From the NCBI GenBank assembly GCA_963774765.1, contig CAVZGP010000009.1, positions 868,001 through 932,000 on the forward strand: DNA of 64,000 bases. Reading direction: 5' to 3'. Positions 8,654-17,718 of the stretch are shown here, in pieces. How positions within the stretch are numbered: position 1 is the stretch's first letter; each line of letters begins with the position of its first letter. The translations under genes were made by a program, and so were the position numbers. The notes beneath the pieces are model-generated. The model did not search any database, was not told the origin of the DNA, and saw nothing but the letters and a program-made list of their open reading frames with translations. Source of the stretch: Sva-07 sp963774765. Its GTDB lineage: Bacteria > Actinomycetota > Acidimicrobiia > Acidimicrobiales > Ilumatobacteraceae.

Positions 8654-9255
8654 GCCGAAGCTCCGTACAGACCGCGCTCCCGGATCACGTCGAGGACCGG
8701 CTGCGTGACGAGATAGTCGAGCGGCCGGCCGTCGGTGAACCTGGCGCGCAGGTCGGTGCTCGACACCTCGAGGCGGGGCACCTCGACGCGGATCCAGTCG
8801 ATGTCGTCGATCAGGTCGACCGGTTCGCCTGGCCGGTCGACGACGACGAGCTGCGACCGTTCGACGACCTCCTCCCAGCGCGTCCACGTCCGCAGTCCGG
8901 CCGCGGCATCGTCACCGATGATCGTGAAGAACTCGGCGCCCGGATGATCGGCGGCCAGAACCGACAGGGTGTCGGCCGTGTAGCTCGGGCCGCCGTGGTC
9001 GATCTCCTGGCGGCCGGGGATCAGCCCACGCACATCACGCACCGCTGCGTCGACCATGGCGAGTCGATCTGGTGCCGGCGTGATTGCCCGGCTGCCCTCC
9101 TTCTGCCACGGGACGTTGGCCACCATCATCACGACGACGTCGAGGTCGAGTGCGTGCCGGACGTTGACCGCCGTGACGAGATGCCCGACGTGCGGAGGGT
9201 CGAACGTGCCACCGAAGAGCCCGACGCGACGCAGCGGTAGATCGGTTTCGGGCAC
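8650..9255 (-). CDS. nadD: Nicotinate-nucleotide adenylyltransferase
   Basis: 201 residues. The nucleotidyltransferase signature GLFGGTFDPPHVGHL lies at residues 12-26, and the C-terminal ISSTxxR-like motif is present as VSSTDLRARF, followed by YLVTQPVLDVI. NadD joins nicotinate mononucleotide and ATP to give deamido-NAD in cytoplasmic NAD synthesis. It is first in a minus-strand operon with overlapping stops and starts down to rsfS. Confidence 0.95.
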   Translation of the reverse strand: MPETDLPLRRVGLFGGTFDPPHVGHLVTAVNVRHALDLDVVVMMVANVPWQKEGSRAITPAPDRLAMVDAAVRDVRGLIPGRQEIDHGGPSYTADTLSVLAADHPGAEFFTIIGDDAAAGLRTWTRWEEVVERSQLVVVDRPGEPVDLIDDIDWIRVEVPRLEVSSTDLRARFTDGRPLDYLVTQPVLDVIRERGLYGASA

Positions 9256-9550
9256 GATGCCCCGATTTTATGGGCGTGTGACGAAAATCGGACGCAACCG
9301 ACCCGACAAGGGGTTGACACGTCTGTTACTGTAAATCGCTCCCCCATATACCCCCGAGTACACGGTTTACGACGGCTTCCCCCCGGAAGTCCATCGTTAT
9401 CGGCGTCTGCCGCTCTTCGATCACCTCGTTGGACTGCACTTTCACGTGCGATGTCTGGCGACGCCTCGATCCGCATGGCCGATGCAGTGTGTCCGATGAC
9501 ACAGCCTGGCCCCGGAATCATCACGAACACGAACGGTTGTAGGAAACATC
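9256..9550 (+). promoter_or_regulatory. Divergent intergenic region between nadD and the sigma factor gene
   Basis: About 295 bases without an ORF of interest. On the plus strand there is a good -35 hexamer TTGACA at 9314-9319, but no well-spaced -10 is obvious (TAAAT at 9332-9336 is too close, CATATA at 9345-9350 too far). A ribosome-binding site AGGAAA lies just before the ATG at 9551. The distance implies a leader of up to about 200 bases whose structure I could not resolve. Confidence 0.4.
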
Positions 9551-10379
9551 ATGAACGACTCCATTGGTCTCTACCTGAATGACATCGGCAAGGTCCCCCT
9601 GTTGACCGCCGAAGACGAGCGTGAGCTCTCGCGAATCATCGAAGCAGGCCGCGAGGCACAAGAGCAGATCGATGCCGGCAAGCGTGGCGTCGCCCTCAAG
9701 CGTCAGGTCCGTGAGGCAGCGAAGGCCAAGGACCGGTTCATCCGCTCCAACCTGCGCCTCGTGGTGTCGATCGCCCGCCGCTACCCGCTGCCCCAGGGCA
9801 TGGATCTGCTCGACCTCATCCAGGAGGGCAACCTGGGCCTCGAGCACGCCGTCGACAAGTTCGACTGGCGCCGTGGCTTCAAGTTCTCGACCTACGCCAC
9901 GTTCTGGATCCGCCAGGCCATCGGCCGGGCACTCGACCAGAAGGCCAGCCTCATCCGCATCCCCGGCGACCGTTCGGCCAGCCTGCGCGCCGCGCTGCGT
10001 CAGGCCTCCGGCGACGGCGAGACCCTCGACCAGACCAACGCCGAACTGCACCGACTCACCACGCCGGTCAGCCTCGACAAGACCGTCGGCGACGACGGCG
10101 ACGCCACGCTCGGCGACCTGATGGCCAACGGTGACGGCACGCCCGAAGATCACGTGATGACGCTGGTCGACAGCGAACTGCTCGACGAACTGCTCGGCAC
10201 TGCTCGATTCACGGGCCCGCTACGCGGTCGAGTCCCGCTTCGGTCTGGTCGACGGCGAGCGCAAGAGCTTCCGCGAGGTCGGCGAGCAGCTCGGCGTCAC
10301 CGCCGAGGCCGCCCGCCGCCTGGTCAGCCGCGCCGTGGCCGGCCTCCGCGACGACGCCGAGCGCATCCTCGCCGTCTGA
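9551..10379 (+). CDS. Sigma-70 family RNA polymerase sigma factor (RpoD-like, one frameshift)
   Basis: About 275 residues. Region 1.2 is SIGLYLNDIGKVPLLTAEDE; region 2 shows RFIRSNLRLVVSIARRY, MDLLDLIQEGNLGL and FKFSTYATFWIRQAIGRAL, the core-binding and -10 recognition helices; region 4 ends with SFREVGEQLGVTAEAARRLV. The short protein lacks the long N-terminus of a primary sigma, so it is a group 2 or related factor. The frame breaks near 10200 (GGCACTGCTC); removing one base joins region 3 to a normal region 4. A strong hairpin follows the stop. Confidence 0.9.
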
Positions 10380-10396
10380 CGCACAACCACATCATC

Positions 10397-10438
10397 GAAT
10401 CGGAGCGGTCGGAGCAATCCGACCGCTCCGGTCGATTC
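10397..10438 (+). terminator. Hairpin after the sigma factor gene
   Basis: A 12-bp perfect stem (GGAGCGGTCGGA and TCCGACCGCTCC) closed by the tetraloop GCAA, extended by an outer GAATC/GATTC pairing. There is no clear U-run, so it may act as an RNA-end stabiliser or weak terminator. Confidence 0.65.
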
Positions 10439-10460
10439 TCGGCGCCGGTAGCCTTGCTGC

Positions 10461-11822
10461 ATGCCTGACGCCCGTGGGACCTGGTCCCCCTCCTCCTGGC
10501 ACGACCATCGCGTCGGCCAGCAGCCCGACTGGCCCGACTCGGGCGCGCTCGAGCAGGCTCTCAAGCAGATCTCCTCGATGCCCCCGCTGGTGTTCGCCGG
10601 CGAGGCCCGGTCGCTGCAGGCCGAACTCGCCCAGGTCGCCGCGGGCGAGGCGTTCCTGCTCCAGGCCGGCGACTGCGCCGAGAGCTTCGAGGAGTTCTCC
10701 GCCGACAACATCCGCGAGAAGCTGCGCGTCATCCTCCAGATGGCCGTCGTGCTCACCTACTCCGTCGGCGTCCCGATCGTGAAGGTCGGCCGCATCGCCG
10801 GCCAGTTCGCCAAGCCGCGCTCCTCCCCCACCGAAACCGTCGGCGACCTCGAACTGCCGTCGTTCCGCGGACACATCGTCAACGACGTCGACTCCGTCCG
10901 AAGCTGCGCGCGTCCCCAACCCCGACCGGCTCGTGCAGGCCTACCACCAGTCGGCCTCCACGCTGAACCTGCTCCGGGCGTTCACCAAGGGCGGTTTCGC
11001 CGACCTCTCCCGCGTGCACGCCTGGACCCAGGAGTTCGTCGCATCCAGCCCCGAGGGCCAGCGCTACGAGACCGTCGCCGCCGAGATCGACCGGGCGCTC
11101 GCCTTCATGCGCGCCTGCGGCATCGACACCGAATCGAACCCGAACCTCGCCGAGGTCGACGTGTTCACCAGCCACGAGGCCCTGCTGCTCGGATACGAGG
11201 AGGCGCTGACCCGCCAGGACTCGCTCACCGGCGGACTGGTACGACTGCTCGGCCCACATGCTGTGGATCGGCGAGCGCACCCGCGAGCTCGACGGCGCCC
11301 ACGTCGAGTTCCTGCGCGGCGTCGGCAACCCGATCGGCTGCAAGGTCGGCCCGACCACCAGCGCCGACGTACGTGCTCGAGCTGTGCGAGGTGCTGAACC
11401 CGTCGCGCATCCCGGGACGGCTCACCCTCATCATCCGCATGGGCGCCGACAAGGTCGAAGCCTCCCTGCGGCCGCTGCTGCGAGCCGTCGCCGACGCCGG
11501 GCACCCGGTCGTGTGGGCCTGCGACCCGATGCACGGCAACACCTACACCGCAGCGAACGGACTCAAGACCCGCCACTTCGACGACGTGGTCGCCGAGATC
11601 GACGGCTTCGTCCGCGCCCACCGGGCCGAGGGCACGTGGCCGGGCGGCATCCACGTCGAGCTGACCGGCGACAACGTCACCGAGTGCCTCGGTGGCGGCG
11701 ATGCGCTGTCCGACACCGACCTCGACCATCGTTACGAGACGATGTGCGACCCGAGGCTCAACGCCCGCCAGAGCGTCGACCTCGCCTTCCGAGTCGCCGA
11801 GCTGCTCCGCCAGTTCACCTGA
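10461..11822 (+). CDS. aroG: Class II 3-deoxy-D-arabino-heptulosonate 7-phosphate synthase (three frameshifts)
   Basis: The first enzyme of the shikimate pathway, joining phosphoenolpyruvate and erythrose 4-phosphate. Composite length ~453 residues, usual for the class II family. Visible motifs: PLVFAGEARSLQAELAQVA, FLLQAGDCAESF (with the metal cysteine), YHQSASTLNLLRAF, HMLWIGERTRELDGAHVEFL, NPIGCKVGP, RMGADKVEASLRPLLRAV, VWACDPMHGNT and LTGDNVTECLGG. Frame breaks occur near 10900, 11235 and 11370, each removed by deleting one base; the three together restore the starting frame. As the pathway is essential, these are probably sequence errors. Confidence 0.93.
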   Translation: MPDARGTWSPSSWHDHRVGQQPDWPDSGALEQALKQISSMPPLVFAGEARSLQAELAQVAAGEAFLLQAGDCAESFEEFSADNIREKLRVILQMAVVLTYSVGVPIVKVGRIAGQFAKPRSSPTETVGDLELPSFRGHIVNDVDSVRSCARPQPRPARAGLPPVGLHAEPAPGVHQGRFRRPLPRARLDPGVRRIQPRGPALRDRRRRDRPGARLHARLRHRHRIEPEPRRGRRVHQPRGPAARIRGGADPPGLAHRRTGTTARPTCCGSASAPASSTAPTSSSCAASATRSAARSARPPAPTYVLELCEVLNPSRIPGRLTLIIRMGADKVEASLRPLLRAVADAGHPVVWACDPMHGNTYTAANGLKTRHFDDVVAEIDGFVRAHRAEGTWPGGIHVELTGDNVTECLGGGDALSDTDLDHRYETMCDPRLNARQSVDLAFRVAELLRQFT

Positions 11823-11843
11823 GCGGGCAGGGGGTCGACCGCC

Positions 11844-12683
11844 GTGGCAGCTCTCGACCTCACGGCCAACTGGCCGGTCGCTCACGTCTCCGCTGCGGTC
11901 CTGCGTGCCGGCGCGGTCGTCGCCACCGTCGGCGATCTCGAACGCGTCCAGCGGTTGGCCTCGATCTCCAAGCCGATGGCCGCATGGGCCGTGCTCGTCG
12001 CCGTCGAGGAGGGCGTTGTCGAGCTCGACCAACCGGTCGGCCAACCCGGGTGCACGCTGCGCCACCTCCTCGCGCACGCAGGCGGATACGGCTTCGACGG
12101 CAACGAACCGATCGCCCGCCCGGAAGTCACCCGTATGTATTCGAACACCGGCATCACGCTTGTCGCGCAGACCATCGAGACGGCCACCGGCATCGCCTTT
12201 GCCGACTATCTGCACGAGGCGGTGTTCGATCCGCTGGGGATGGACTCGACCGTGCTGCGCGGCTCGGCGGCACACGGTGTGCGATCGAACCTCGCGGACA
12301 CCTGCCAGTTCGTCGGTGAGGTGATGCGCCCGACGCTGGTCCACTCCAGCACGGCAGCGGACGCCGATCGCATTCACTTCCCCGCGCTCGCAGGTATCGT
12401 TCCCGGCGTGGGTCGCTACAAGCAGTGCCCTTGGGGGCTGGGGTTCGAGGTGCGTGGCACCAAGGAACCGCACTGGACCGGGACACGCAATTCACCGCGG
12501 ACGTTCGGGCACTTCGGCGGATCGGGCACCATGTTCTGGATCGACCCCGATCGCGATCTCGCCGTGGTCGCCCTCGCCGATCGCGACTTCGACGAATGGG
12601 CCTCCGAGGCGTTGACCGTGTGGCCGGAACTGTCCGACGCGGTGATCACGGAGCACGCCGTCGACAACGGAGTGCCGGTGTGA
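11844..12683 (+). CDS. Serine hydrolase of the beta-lactamase / penicillin-binding-protein fold
   Basis: 279 residues from GTG 11844. The class C beta-lactamase family motifs are in order: SISK (SxxK, about residue 41) with the nucleophile serine, YSN (YxN) near residue 98, and HFGGSG (the KTG equivalent) near residue 228. Such proteins include carboxypeptidases, esterases and peptidases; the exact substrate cannot be told. No signal peptide is visible, so it appears cytoplasmic. Its stop overlaps the next start (GTGTGA), indicating coupling. Confidence 0.85.
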   Translation: MAALDLTANWPVAHVSAAVLRAGAVVATVGDLERVQRLASISKPMAAWAVLVAVEEGVVELDQPVGQPGCTLRHLLAHAGGYGFDGNEPIARPEVTRMYSNTGITLVAQTIETATGIAFADYLHEAVFDPLGMDSTVLRGSAAHGVRSNLADTCQFVGEVMRPTLVHSSTAADADRIHFPALAGIVPGVGRYKQCPWGLGFEVRGTKEPHWTGTRNSPRTFGHFGGSGTMFWIDPDRDLAVVALADRDFDEWASEALTVWPELSDAVITEHAVDNGVPV

Positions 12684-13144
12684 CCCGGTTCAACCACGGC
12701 GATCGGATCCGCTACGCGACGACCGGCGAGGACGGCCTGCCGTGGGTGCGCTACGGCTTCATCGGCGGTGTCAGCAGCGACGACGGTCCCATCGTGGTGA
12801 TGCTCGACGGCGAACTGGGCGGCGACGTCGTCGATGCCGAACACGTCGAGCCGGTCCACATCTGCAACGTCACGCTCACCCTCGGCGGCTCCGATCTCCT
12901 CGACGACCCGTCGTTGCGCCAAGGTCTGGTGAACCTGTGGGCTGCCGAAGCCGAGAGCGCCGGCCTGCAACTCGCGTCGCTGCAGTGCATCGGCACCGGC
13001 GTCCGCGATTCCAGCGAGGGCTATGCGCTCGCCGAACTGTCGAGCGGCGGCGATCAGTACGTGCTGCGGGCCACCCGCTGCATCAAACAGTACGACGCAA
13101 TCGTGGTGCACGCCGACCGTCCCAATCGCTGGGAAGTTCTGTAG
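12680..13144 (+). CDS. Conserved protein of unknown function
   Basis: 154 residues from GTG 12680, overlapping the upstream hydrolase stop. The N-terminus (FNHGDRIRYATTGEDGLPWV) looks like a small beta-barrel with a glycine-rich strand (RYGFIGGVSSDDGPIVVMLD), followed by an acidic helical region and a second beta-rich part (YALAELSSGGDQYVLRATRC). No known catalytic motif was found. Translational coupling suggests it works with or is at least co-made with the serine hydrolase. Confidence 0.7.
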   Translation: MTRFNHGDRIRYATTGEDGLPWVRYGFIGGVSSDDGPIVVMLDGELGGDVVDAEHVEPVHICNVTLTLGGSDLLDDPSLRQGLVNLWAAEAESAGLQLASLQCIGTGVRDSSEGYALAELSSGGDQYVLRATRCIKQYDAIVVHADRPNRWEVL

Positions 13145-13153
13145 CCGAGTCGG

Positions 13154-13432
13154 TCAATACTCGATGCGGAACGTGCGCTCGGCGGCCGGCACTTCGTCGC
13201 TGATCGCAATCCCGGTGACCTTCGCTCGGGGCGGGCCCGAGCGACACCACGCCAAGAGCTGCTCGACGCGTTCCCGCGGGCCCTCGGCGACGACTTCGAC
13301 CGAGCCGTCGGAACGATTTCGCACCGAACCCCGCACCCCGAGGCGCTGCGCTTCGCGCCGACAACTGTCGCGATAGAAGACACCCTGCACCCGACCCTCC
13401 ACGACCACACGGACTCGAACCACGCTCACCAC
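13154..13432 (-). CDS. acyP: Acylphosphatase
   Basis: 92 residues, the normal size. The signature VEGRVQGVFYRDSCRREA (residues 11-28) holds the phosphate-binding loop and catalytic arginine, and RNRSDGSVEVVAEG carries the catalytic asparagine. The enzyme hydrolyses acyl phosphates in the cytoplasm. It is convergent with the gene ending at 13144. Confidence 0.94.
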   Translation of the reverse strand: MVSVVRVRVVVEGRVQGVFYRDSCRREAQRLGVRGSVRNRSDGSVEVVAEGPRERVEQLLAWCRSGPPRAKVTGIAISDEVPAAERTFRIEY

Positions 13433-13464
13433 AGCAGTCTGGCGCGCAGGATAGGTTCCGTCCC

Positions 13465-14325
13465 GTGGGACAAGTGATCGCGGTGATGGACGTGGGCGGC
13501 ACGTCGATCAAGACCGGAGCAGTCCGATTCGACGATGGCGGCGACGACCCGCGGATCGAGGTGGGTCCGGTCCTCCCGGCGAATTCCTCCGACACCGCCG
13601 ACGTCGTGCTCGACTCGCTCGCGGCGGGCGCCGACGCGGCGCTCGACGGCGCCGGGCGCGACGTGTCCGGCTTGGCGATCGCCATCTGTGGACCGTTCGA
13701 CATCGACGCCGGGATCTCACGGATGCGCGGCGTCCACAAGTTCGAAGACATTTATGGCCTCGACCTCCGATCGGCACTTCGCGACCGATCGACGGCGTCC
13801 GGGCTGCCCATCCGCTTCGCCCGCGACGCCGAGTCCGCCGGGACGGGTGAATCTCTGGCTGGCGCCGGTGCTGGCAGCGACCGGGTACTGACGATCACGG
13901 TCGGGACGGGTCTCGGCACGTGCCTCACCGACCACGCCAGTCCGGTCGAGTTCGTCGATGGCGTCGGTGTCGAGCACCTGGCGATGCGTGAGACGCCCTG
14001 GGGTGGGCGCGCTGACGACGTCTTGTCGGCACACGGTCTCGCCGCCCGCCTCGGGGTCGACATGACCGAACTGCGCGGAGCCGTCGACGACCCGGCCAAC
14101 GCCGAGGTCGTGCGCGACCACGGAACCCGACTGGGAGCGTTTCTGGCACCGGTCGTCGCCGAGTTCGGCGCCCACCTCGTCGTCATCGGCGGGGGCTTCT
14201 CCGCCGCGTTCGACCGGTTCGGTCCCGCCGTGCAAGCTGCGATCGGCGATACCCCCGTCCGACCCGCAGCGCTCGGCCCGGCGGGCCCACTCCTCGGCGC
14301 CGCCCACCTCACGTTCCGCACCTGA
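13465..14325 (+). CDS. ROK-family sugar kinase-like protein
   Basis: 286 residues from GTG 13465, divergent from acyP. The N-terminal phosphate-binding motif is MDVGGTSIKTGAV and the second ATP-site motif is TITVGTGLGTCL; a C-terminal VVIGGGFSAAFDRF matches the adenosine motif of the ASKHA/ROK fold. The central cysteine-rich zinc motif of many ROK proteins (CxCGxxGC) is not seen, and the usual catalytic aspartate region appears as RFARDAESAGTGE. It probably phosphorylates glucose or a related sugar, but the substrate is inferred from family only. Confidence 0.8.
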   Translation: MGQVIAVMDVGGTSIKTGAVRFDDGGDDPRIEVGPVLPANSSDTADVVLDSLAAGADAALDGAGRDVSGLAIAICGPFDIDAGISRMRGVHKFEDIYGLDLRSALRDRSTASGLPIRFARDAESAGTGESLAGAGAGSDRVLTITVGTGLGTCLTDHASPVEFVDGVGVEHLAMRETPWGGRADDVLSAHGLAARLGVDMTELRGAVDDPANAEVVRDHGTRLGAFLAPVVAEFGAHLVVIGGGFSAAFDRFGPAVQAAIGDTPVRPAALGPAGPLLGAAHLTFRT

Positions 14326-14337
14326 GCACGCCCCACC

Positions 14338-14497
14338 GATGAGCGAACCGACCAGATACAGCGGTTTCGCTCATCACAACCCTCACGCACGCCCCACAGA
14401 TGAGCGAACCGACCAGATACGGCGGTTTCGCTCATCACAACCCTCACGCACGCCCCAGCGATGAGCGAACCGACCAGATACAGCGGCTTCGCTCATC
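14338..14497. repeat. Palindrome family A, locus 1: three 38-bp copies, 61-bp period (forward)
   Basis: Copies at 14338-14375, 14399-14436 and 14460-14497. Each begins GATGAGCGAACCGACC, has a centre containing ATAC, and ends GCGGTTTCGCTCATC (GCGGCTTC in copy 3), so the two arms pair almost fully. The 23-base spacers are nearly identical to each other. It fills the gap between two convergent genes. Confidence 0.92.
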
Positions 14498-14506
14498 GCA
14501 GCGGGT

Positions 14507-15235
14507 TCAGCGGGTGTCGCAGACGCGGAAGAGTTCGGCGCTGTGGCCCTCGGGGAGTCCGTGCTCGACGGCGATCTGCCGGAAACGGCCTCCGACCCGC
14601 TCCATCATCGCGTCGGGGTCGACGTGCTGGCTCACGTGGCAACGCAGCGCCCGAAATTTGCGATCCACCTGATCGGTGATGTCCACCACGGACAGGCCGG
14701 GATCACCGCCCATCGGGCCGGCCTGGATCCAGACCTCCTGCACCTTCCAGTCCTCCAGCTCGGCGCACGGCAGACCAGGGAACGCGAACGGATTGCGGGC
14801 ATCGGGGTAGACGGCGCACATCGTCGCTTCGCCGGTGGCGGTGTGGTCGGGATGCGAACCGTAGGTGAATGCGAGGCTGCGAACCGGCGACTGCGTGATC
14901 ACGACCTGCGGACGGACCTGGCGGATGATCAAGCTGATGTCGTGGCGAAGTTCCATCGTGACCTCGACGGTGCCGTCCATGAACCCGAGGAATCGGAGGT
15001 CGGTGACGCCGACCTCGGCGGCAGCCTTGGTCTGCTCCTCGCGACGGATCGACGCCATCTCCTTACGCGGGATCGAGTGGTCGAACCCTCCCGCCTGGCC
15101 GTCGGTCACCAAGCAGTAGATGACTTCGGCGCCGGCATCCGTCAACGCCGCGACGGTGCCAGCGGCGCCGAAGTCGACGTCGTCGGGGTGGGCGGTGACG
15201 ACCAGGACACGCTCGATCTCGGGGAACTGCAGCAT
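14507..15235 (-). CDS. LmbE / PIG-L family zinc deacetylase
   Basis: 242 residues from ATG 15235. The family zinc motif AHPDDVDFG is near residue 15 and the third ligand motif HPDHTATGEA near residue 128. The fold (VLVVTAHPDD, then IYCLVTDGQAGG) matches N-acetylglucosaminyl deacetylases, which include the mycothiol enzymes MshB and Mca in actinobacteria. Which amide it cleaves cannot be told from sequence. It is divergent from the P450 gene with a 175-base GC-rich spacer containing two imperfect copies of CGGTCCTCCC. Confidence 0.9.
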   Translation of the reverse strand: MLQFPEIERVLVVTAHPDDVDFGAAGTVAALTDAGAEVIYCLVTDGQAGGFDHSIPRKEMASIRREEQTKAAAEVGVTDLRFLGFMDGTVEVTMELRHDISLIIRQVRPQVVITQSPVRSLAFTYGSHPDHTATGEATMCAVYPDARNPFAFPGLPCAELEDWKVQEVWIQAGPMGGDPGLSVVDITDQVDRKFRALRCHVSQHVDPDAMMERVGGRFRQIAVEHGLPEGHSAELFRVCDTR

Positions 15236-15409
15236 CGGACCAGTCAACGCCAGATCGCCCCGGTTCTCAACTCGCGCCCTGTCGGTCCTCCCCGGCCCCG
15301 ACCCCGCCCGGACCCAACCTGCACGGCTCGGTCCTCCCGGCCCCGTCCCCGGTAGGACCGTCTTCGGCCGACTCCGGCGCTGCACGCAGACTCTCCTAGA
15401 GTCGGCCCC

Positions 15410-16678
15410 ATGACGATGCCTGCGCCGTACGACGAAGTCACCCTCGACGACTTCGACCTCGCCGACCCCGAGTTCTGGCTGGCTCCACGGACCTTTCGAG
15501 AGGGCGCCTTCAAGGCACTGCGTGACACGCCCGGCCTCGTGCACTTCGACGAGCGCGAGATCCCCGACTCCCCGTTCCCTCCCGGCCCCGGCTACTGGGC
15601 AACCACCCGCCACGACGACATCTGGCACGTCAGCCGAAACCCGAAGCTGTTCTGCTCGGGGCAGGGCTCGAACATCGGCGACCTCCCCCAGGAGATGAAC
15701 GAGTTCTTCGGCTCGATGATCAACATGGACGACCCGAAGCACTTCCGCCTCCGATCGATCGTGTCGAAGGGCTTCACACCGAGGGAGATCGCCGCCGTCG
15801 AAGACGTCGTCAAGACCAAGGCGAACCAGATCATCGACCGACTGCTCGCCGACTTCCCCGACAAGTCGTGCGACTTCGTCGAGCACGTCGCGGCGGCCCT
15901 GCCCCTCGAGATCATCTGCGACATGATGGGCATTCCGTCGGACGACTACGCCAAGATCTTCAAGTGGACCAACACGATCCTCGGCGTGGGTGACCCCGAG
16001 TTCGTCGGCACCTACGAGGATCTGATGGGCCAGGCGCTCGAGATGTTCATGTACGCCCAGGCGCTCGGCGAGGACCGCAGAGCGAACCCGCAAGACGACA
16101 TCACCAGCGTGATGATGGCCGCCGAGGTCGACGGTGAACAGCTGACGGCACAGGAGTTCGGCTCGTTCTTCATCCTGCTCGTCGTCGCCGGCAACGAGAC
16201 GACCCGCAACGCGATCAGCCACGGGATGAAGGCGTTCACGGACTTCCCCGAGCAGCGCGACCTGCTGTACGGCGACTTCGAGGCCCACTCGAAGACAGCC
16301 GTGGAGGAAATCGTCCGCTGGGGCACGCCGGTCATTCATTTCCGCCGCACGGCAACCGAGGACACCGAGCTCGGCGGACAGTCGGTCAAGGCCGGCGACA
16401 AGGTCGTGATGTGGTACAACTCGGGCAATCGCGACGACCGGACGTTCGAGAATCCGTACACGTTCGACATCACCCGCGAACCGAACCCAGCCCAGATCGG
16501 CTTCGGCGCCGGCGGCCCACACTTCTGCCTGGGCGCCAACCTCGCCCGACGGGAGATGACCGTGATGTTCGACGTCATCCGTGAGCGGCTTCCATCGTTG
16601 CGGATCACCGGCGAGCCGGCCTACCTGCAGAGCGCCTTCATCAACGGCATCAAGCGACTGCAGTGTGCCTGGGACTGA
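15410..16678 (+). CDS. Cytochrome P450, CYP125/CYP142-like
   Basis: 422 residues. The I-helix oxygen-binding motif is VVAGNETTRNA, the K-helix is EEIVRW (ExxR), and the heme loop is FGAGGPHFCLGANLAR with the axial cysteine. The overall pattern, including NRDDRTFENPYTFDITREPN, is close to actinobacterial CYP125/CYP142 steroid side-chain hydroxylases, so sterol or fatty acid oxidation is a fair inference. It is soluble, with no membrane anchor, and needs a ferredoxin partner that is not encoded next to it. Confidence 0.93.
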   Translation: MTMPAPYDEVTLDDFDLADPEFWLAPRTFREGAFKALRDTPGLVHFDEREIPDSPFPPGPGYWATTRHDDIWHVSRNPKLFCSGQGSNIGDLPQEMNEFFGSMINMDDPKHFRLRSIVSKGFTPREIAAVEDVVKTKANQIIDRLLADFPDKSCDFVEHVAAALPLEIICDMMGIPSDDYAKIFKWTNTILGVGDPEFVGTYEDLMGQALEMFMYAQALGEDRRANPQDDITSVMMAAEVDGEQLTAQEFGSFFILLVVAGNETTRNAISHGMKAFTDFPEQRDLLYGDFEAHSKTAVEEIVRWGTPVIHFRRTATEDTELGGQSVKAGDKVVMWYNSGNRDDRTFENPYTFDITREPNPAQIGFGAGGPHFCLGANLARREMTVMFDVIRERLPSLRITGEPAYLQSAFINGIKRLQCAWD

Positions 16679-17138
16679 ACTGACGCCCGAGAACCGGGTC
16701 ACCCTCGTTCGCAACCTGACGATCGCCGGCTGGCTGCTGCTGGGCGGACCGATCGGGTTCATCGCCTTCCAGTTCGACCGCATCCGTCGCATCGGCGATC
16801 AGCCATTCGCGACCGTGTGGGATCAACGCATCGAGGTGCTCAGCTTCCTGATGCTGCCGCCGAATCAGGTGGTGCTCGCTCCCGCAATCGCTGTCGCCGT
16901 CGCGGCGGTCTGGTTGGCCGGCGCCGACCGCGACGTGTGGCTGACCACCCTGATGCGCCTGACCGCGGCGCTGGCGATCACGTACGTCGTGATCGGCGTG
17001 GCCTCGATCCTGAGCATCCTGGCTCGCGACGACGCCGGATCGTTCGACACCGACAGCGTGTTGCTGCGCATCGGCGGCGTCGCCATGGCTGCAGGCCTCA
17101 CCCTCATCTGTCGCACCGCCGACCGCCTGGCTCGCTGA
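16665..17138 (+). CDS. Small integral membrane protein of unknown function
   Basis: About 157 residues from GTG 16665, which overlaps the end of the P450 gene; a longer start is open upstream but lies inside the P450. Four hydrophobic segments are visible: NLTIAGWLLLGGPIGFIAF, VVLAPAIAVAVAAVWLAG, LTAALAITYVVIGVASILSI and IGGVAMAAGLTLIC. No conserved motif is recognised. The overlap suggests co-translation with the P450. Confidence 0.65.
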   Translation: MPGTELTPENRVTLVRNLTIAGWLLLGGPIGFIAFQFDRIRRIGDQPFATVWDQRIEVLSFLMLPPNQVVLAPAIAVAVAAVWLAGADRDVWLTTLMRLTAALAITYVVIGVASILSILARDDAGSFDTDSVLLRIGGVAMAAGLTLICRTADRLAR

Positions 17139-17223
17139 CCCGGTTCCCCGAGCCGAGGTCCCCGGGAACCACGATCGTTCGGGGCTCGGCAACTCTGTGA
17201 CAGCCCCTCGTCAAGCTGTTGGC

Positions 17224-17718
17224 ATGTGCCTTCAATGCGACGGATTCTCATTCGAGCAGACGATGCTCGACCTCGATCTCACGATCCGCACCTTCGGCTG
17301 GCAGCTCACCCAGGTGAGTGATCCCGCCCCCACAGCGCTGCTGCCATGGTCGTACACGATCGGGCTCGGCGAGAGCTACGACCACCCCGATCTGATGATG
17401 ATCGGCGTCGAACTCGAGACGCAATCGGCGGTCATCCGCCGGATCGTCGAGCCGATCGAACGAACTGGTCGCATCGATCGCCAGGATCTCGACGATGCCG
17501 GGATCACGCTGGTCGAGGTGCACCCCAACCACCTTCGCGACCACTGGTTCGGGCAGTGGTCGAATCGTGCGGGCATCCTCCCGCCCGATGGCACGTTCCT
17601 GCAGGTGGTCCCGCCACCGGACTGGTTCTGTTCCTGCCATCGACACGCCCTACCGCGCTTCGACCGGCCCGGCCCGATCCGATTCGGCAACCGGGCAGAC
17701 CGCCAGCGCAGCGATTGA
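17224..17718 (+). CDS. DUF4262 domain protein
   Basis: 164 residues from ATG 17224 (MCLQCDGFSFE, the usual beginning of this family); GTG 17197 is an alternative. The family core is visible as FGWQLTQV, LPWSYTIGLGESYDHPDLMM and a C-terminal FLQVVPPPDWFCSCHRH. The function of the family is unknown. Its end runs directly into the remnant of a PIN-domain gene in another frame. Confidence 0.8.
   Translation: MCLQCDGFSFEQTMLDLDLTIRTFGWQLTQVSDPAPTALLPWSYTIGLGESYDHPDLMMIGVELETQSAVIRRIVEPIERTGRIDRQDLDDAGITLVEVHPNHLRDHWFGQWSNRAGILPPDGTFLQVVPPPDWFCSCHRHALPRFDRPGPIRFGNRADRQRSD

Noticed and set aside
14338..14497. CRISPR array (regular 38-bp repeats, 23-bp spacers)
   Set aside because: Only two or three units, spacers within a locus are the same or nearly so, and the repeats are palindromes; no cas genes nearby.
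17197..17223. Earlier GTG start for the DUF4262 gene
   Set aside because: The family normally begins at MC-x-x-C; the ATG at 17224 gives exactly that, while the upstream nine codons look random.
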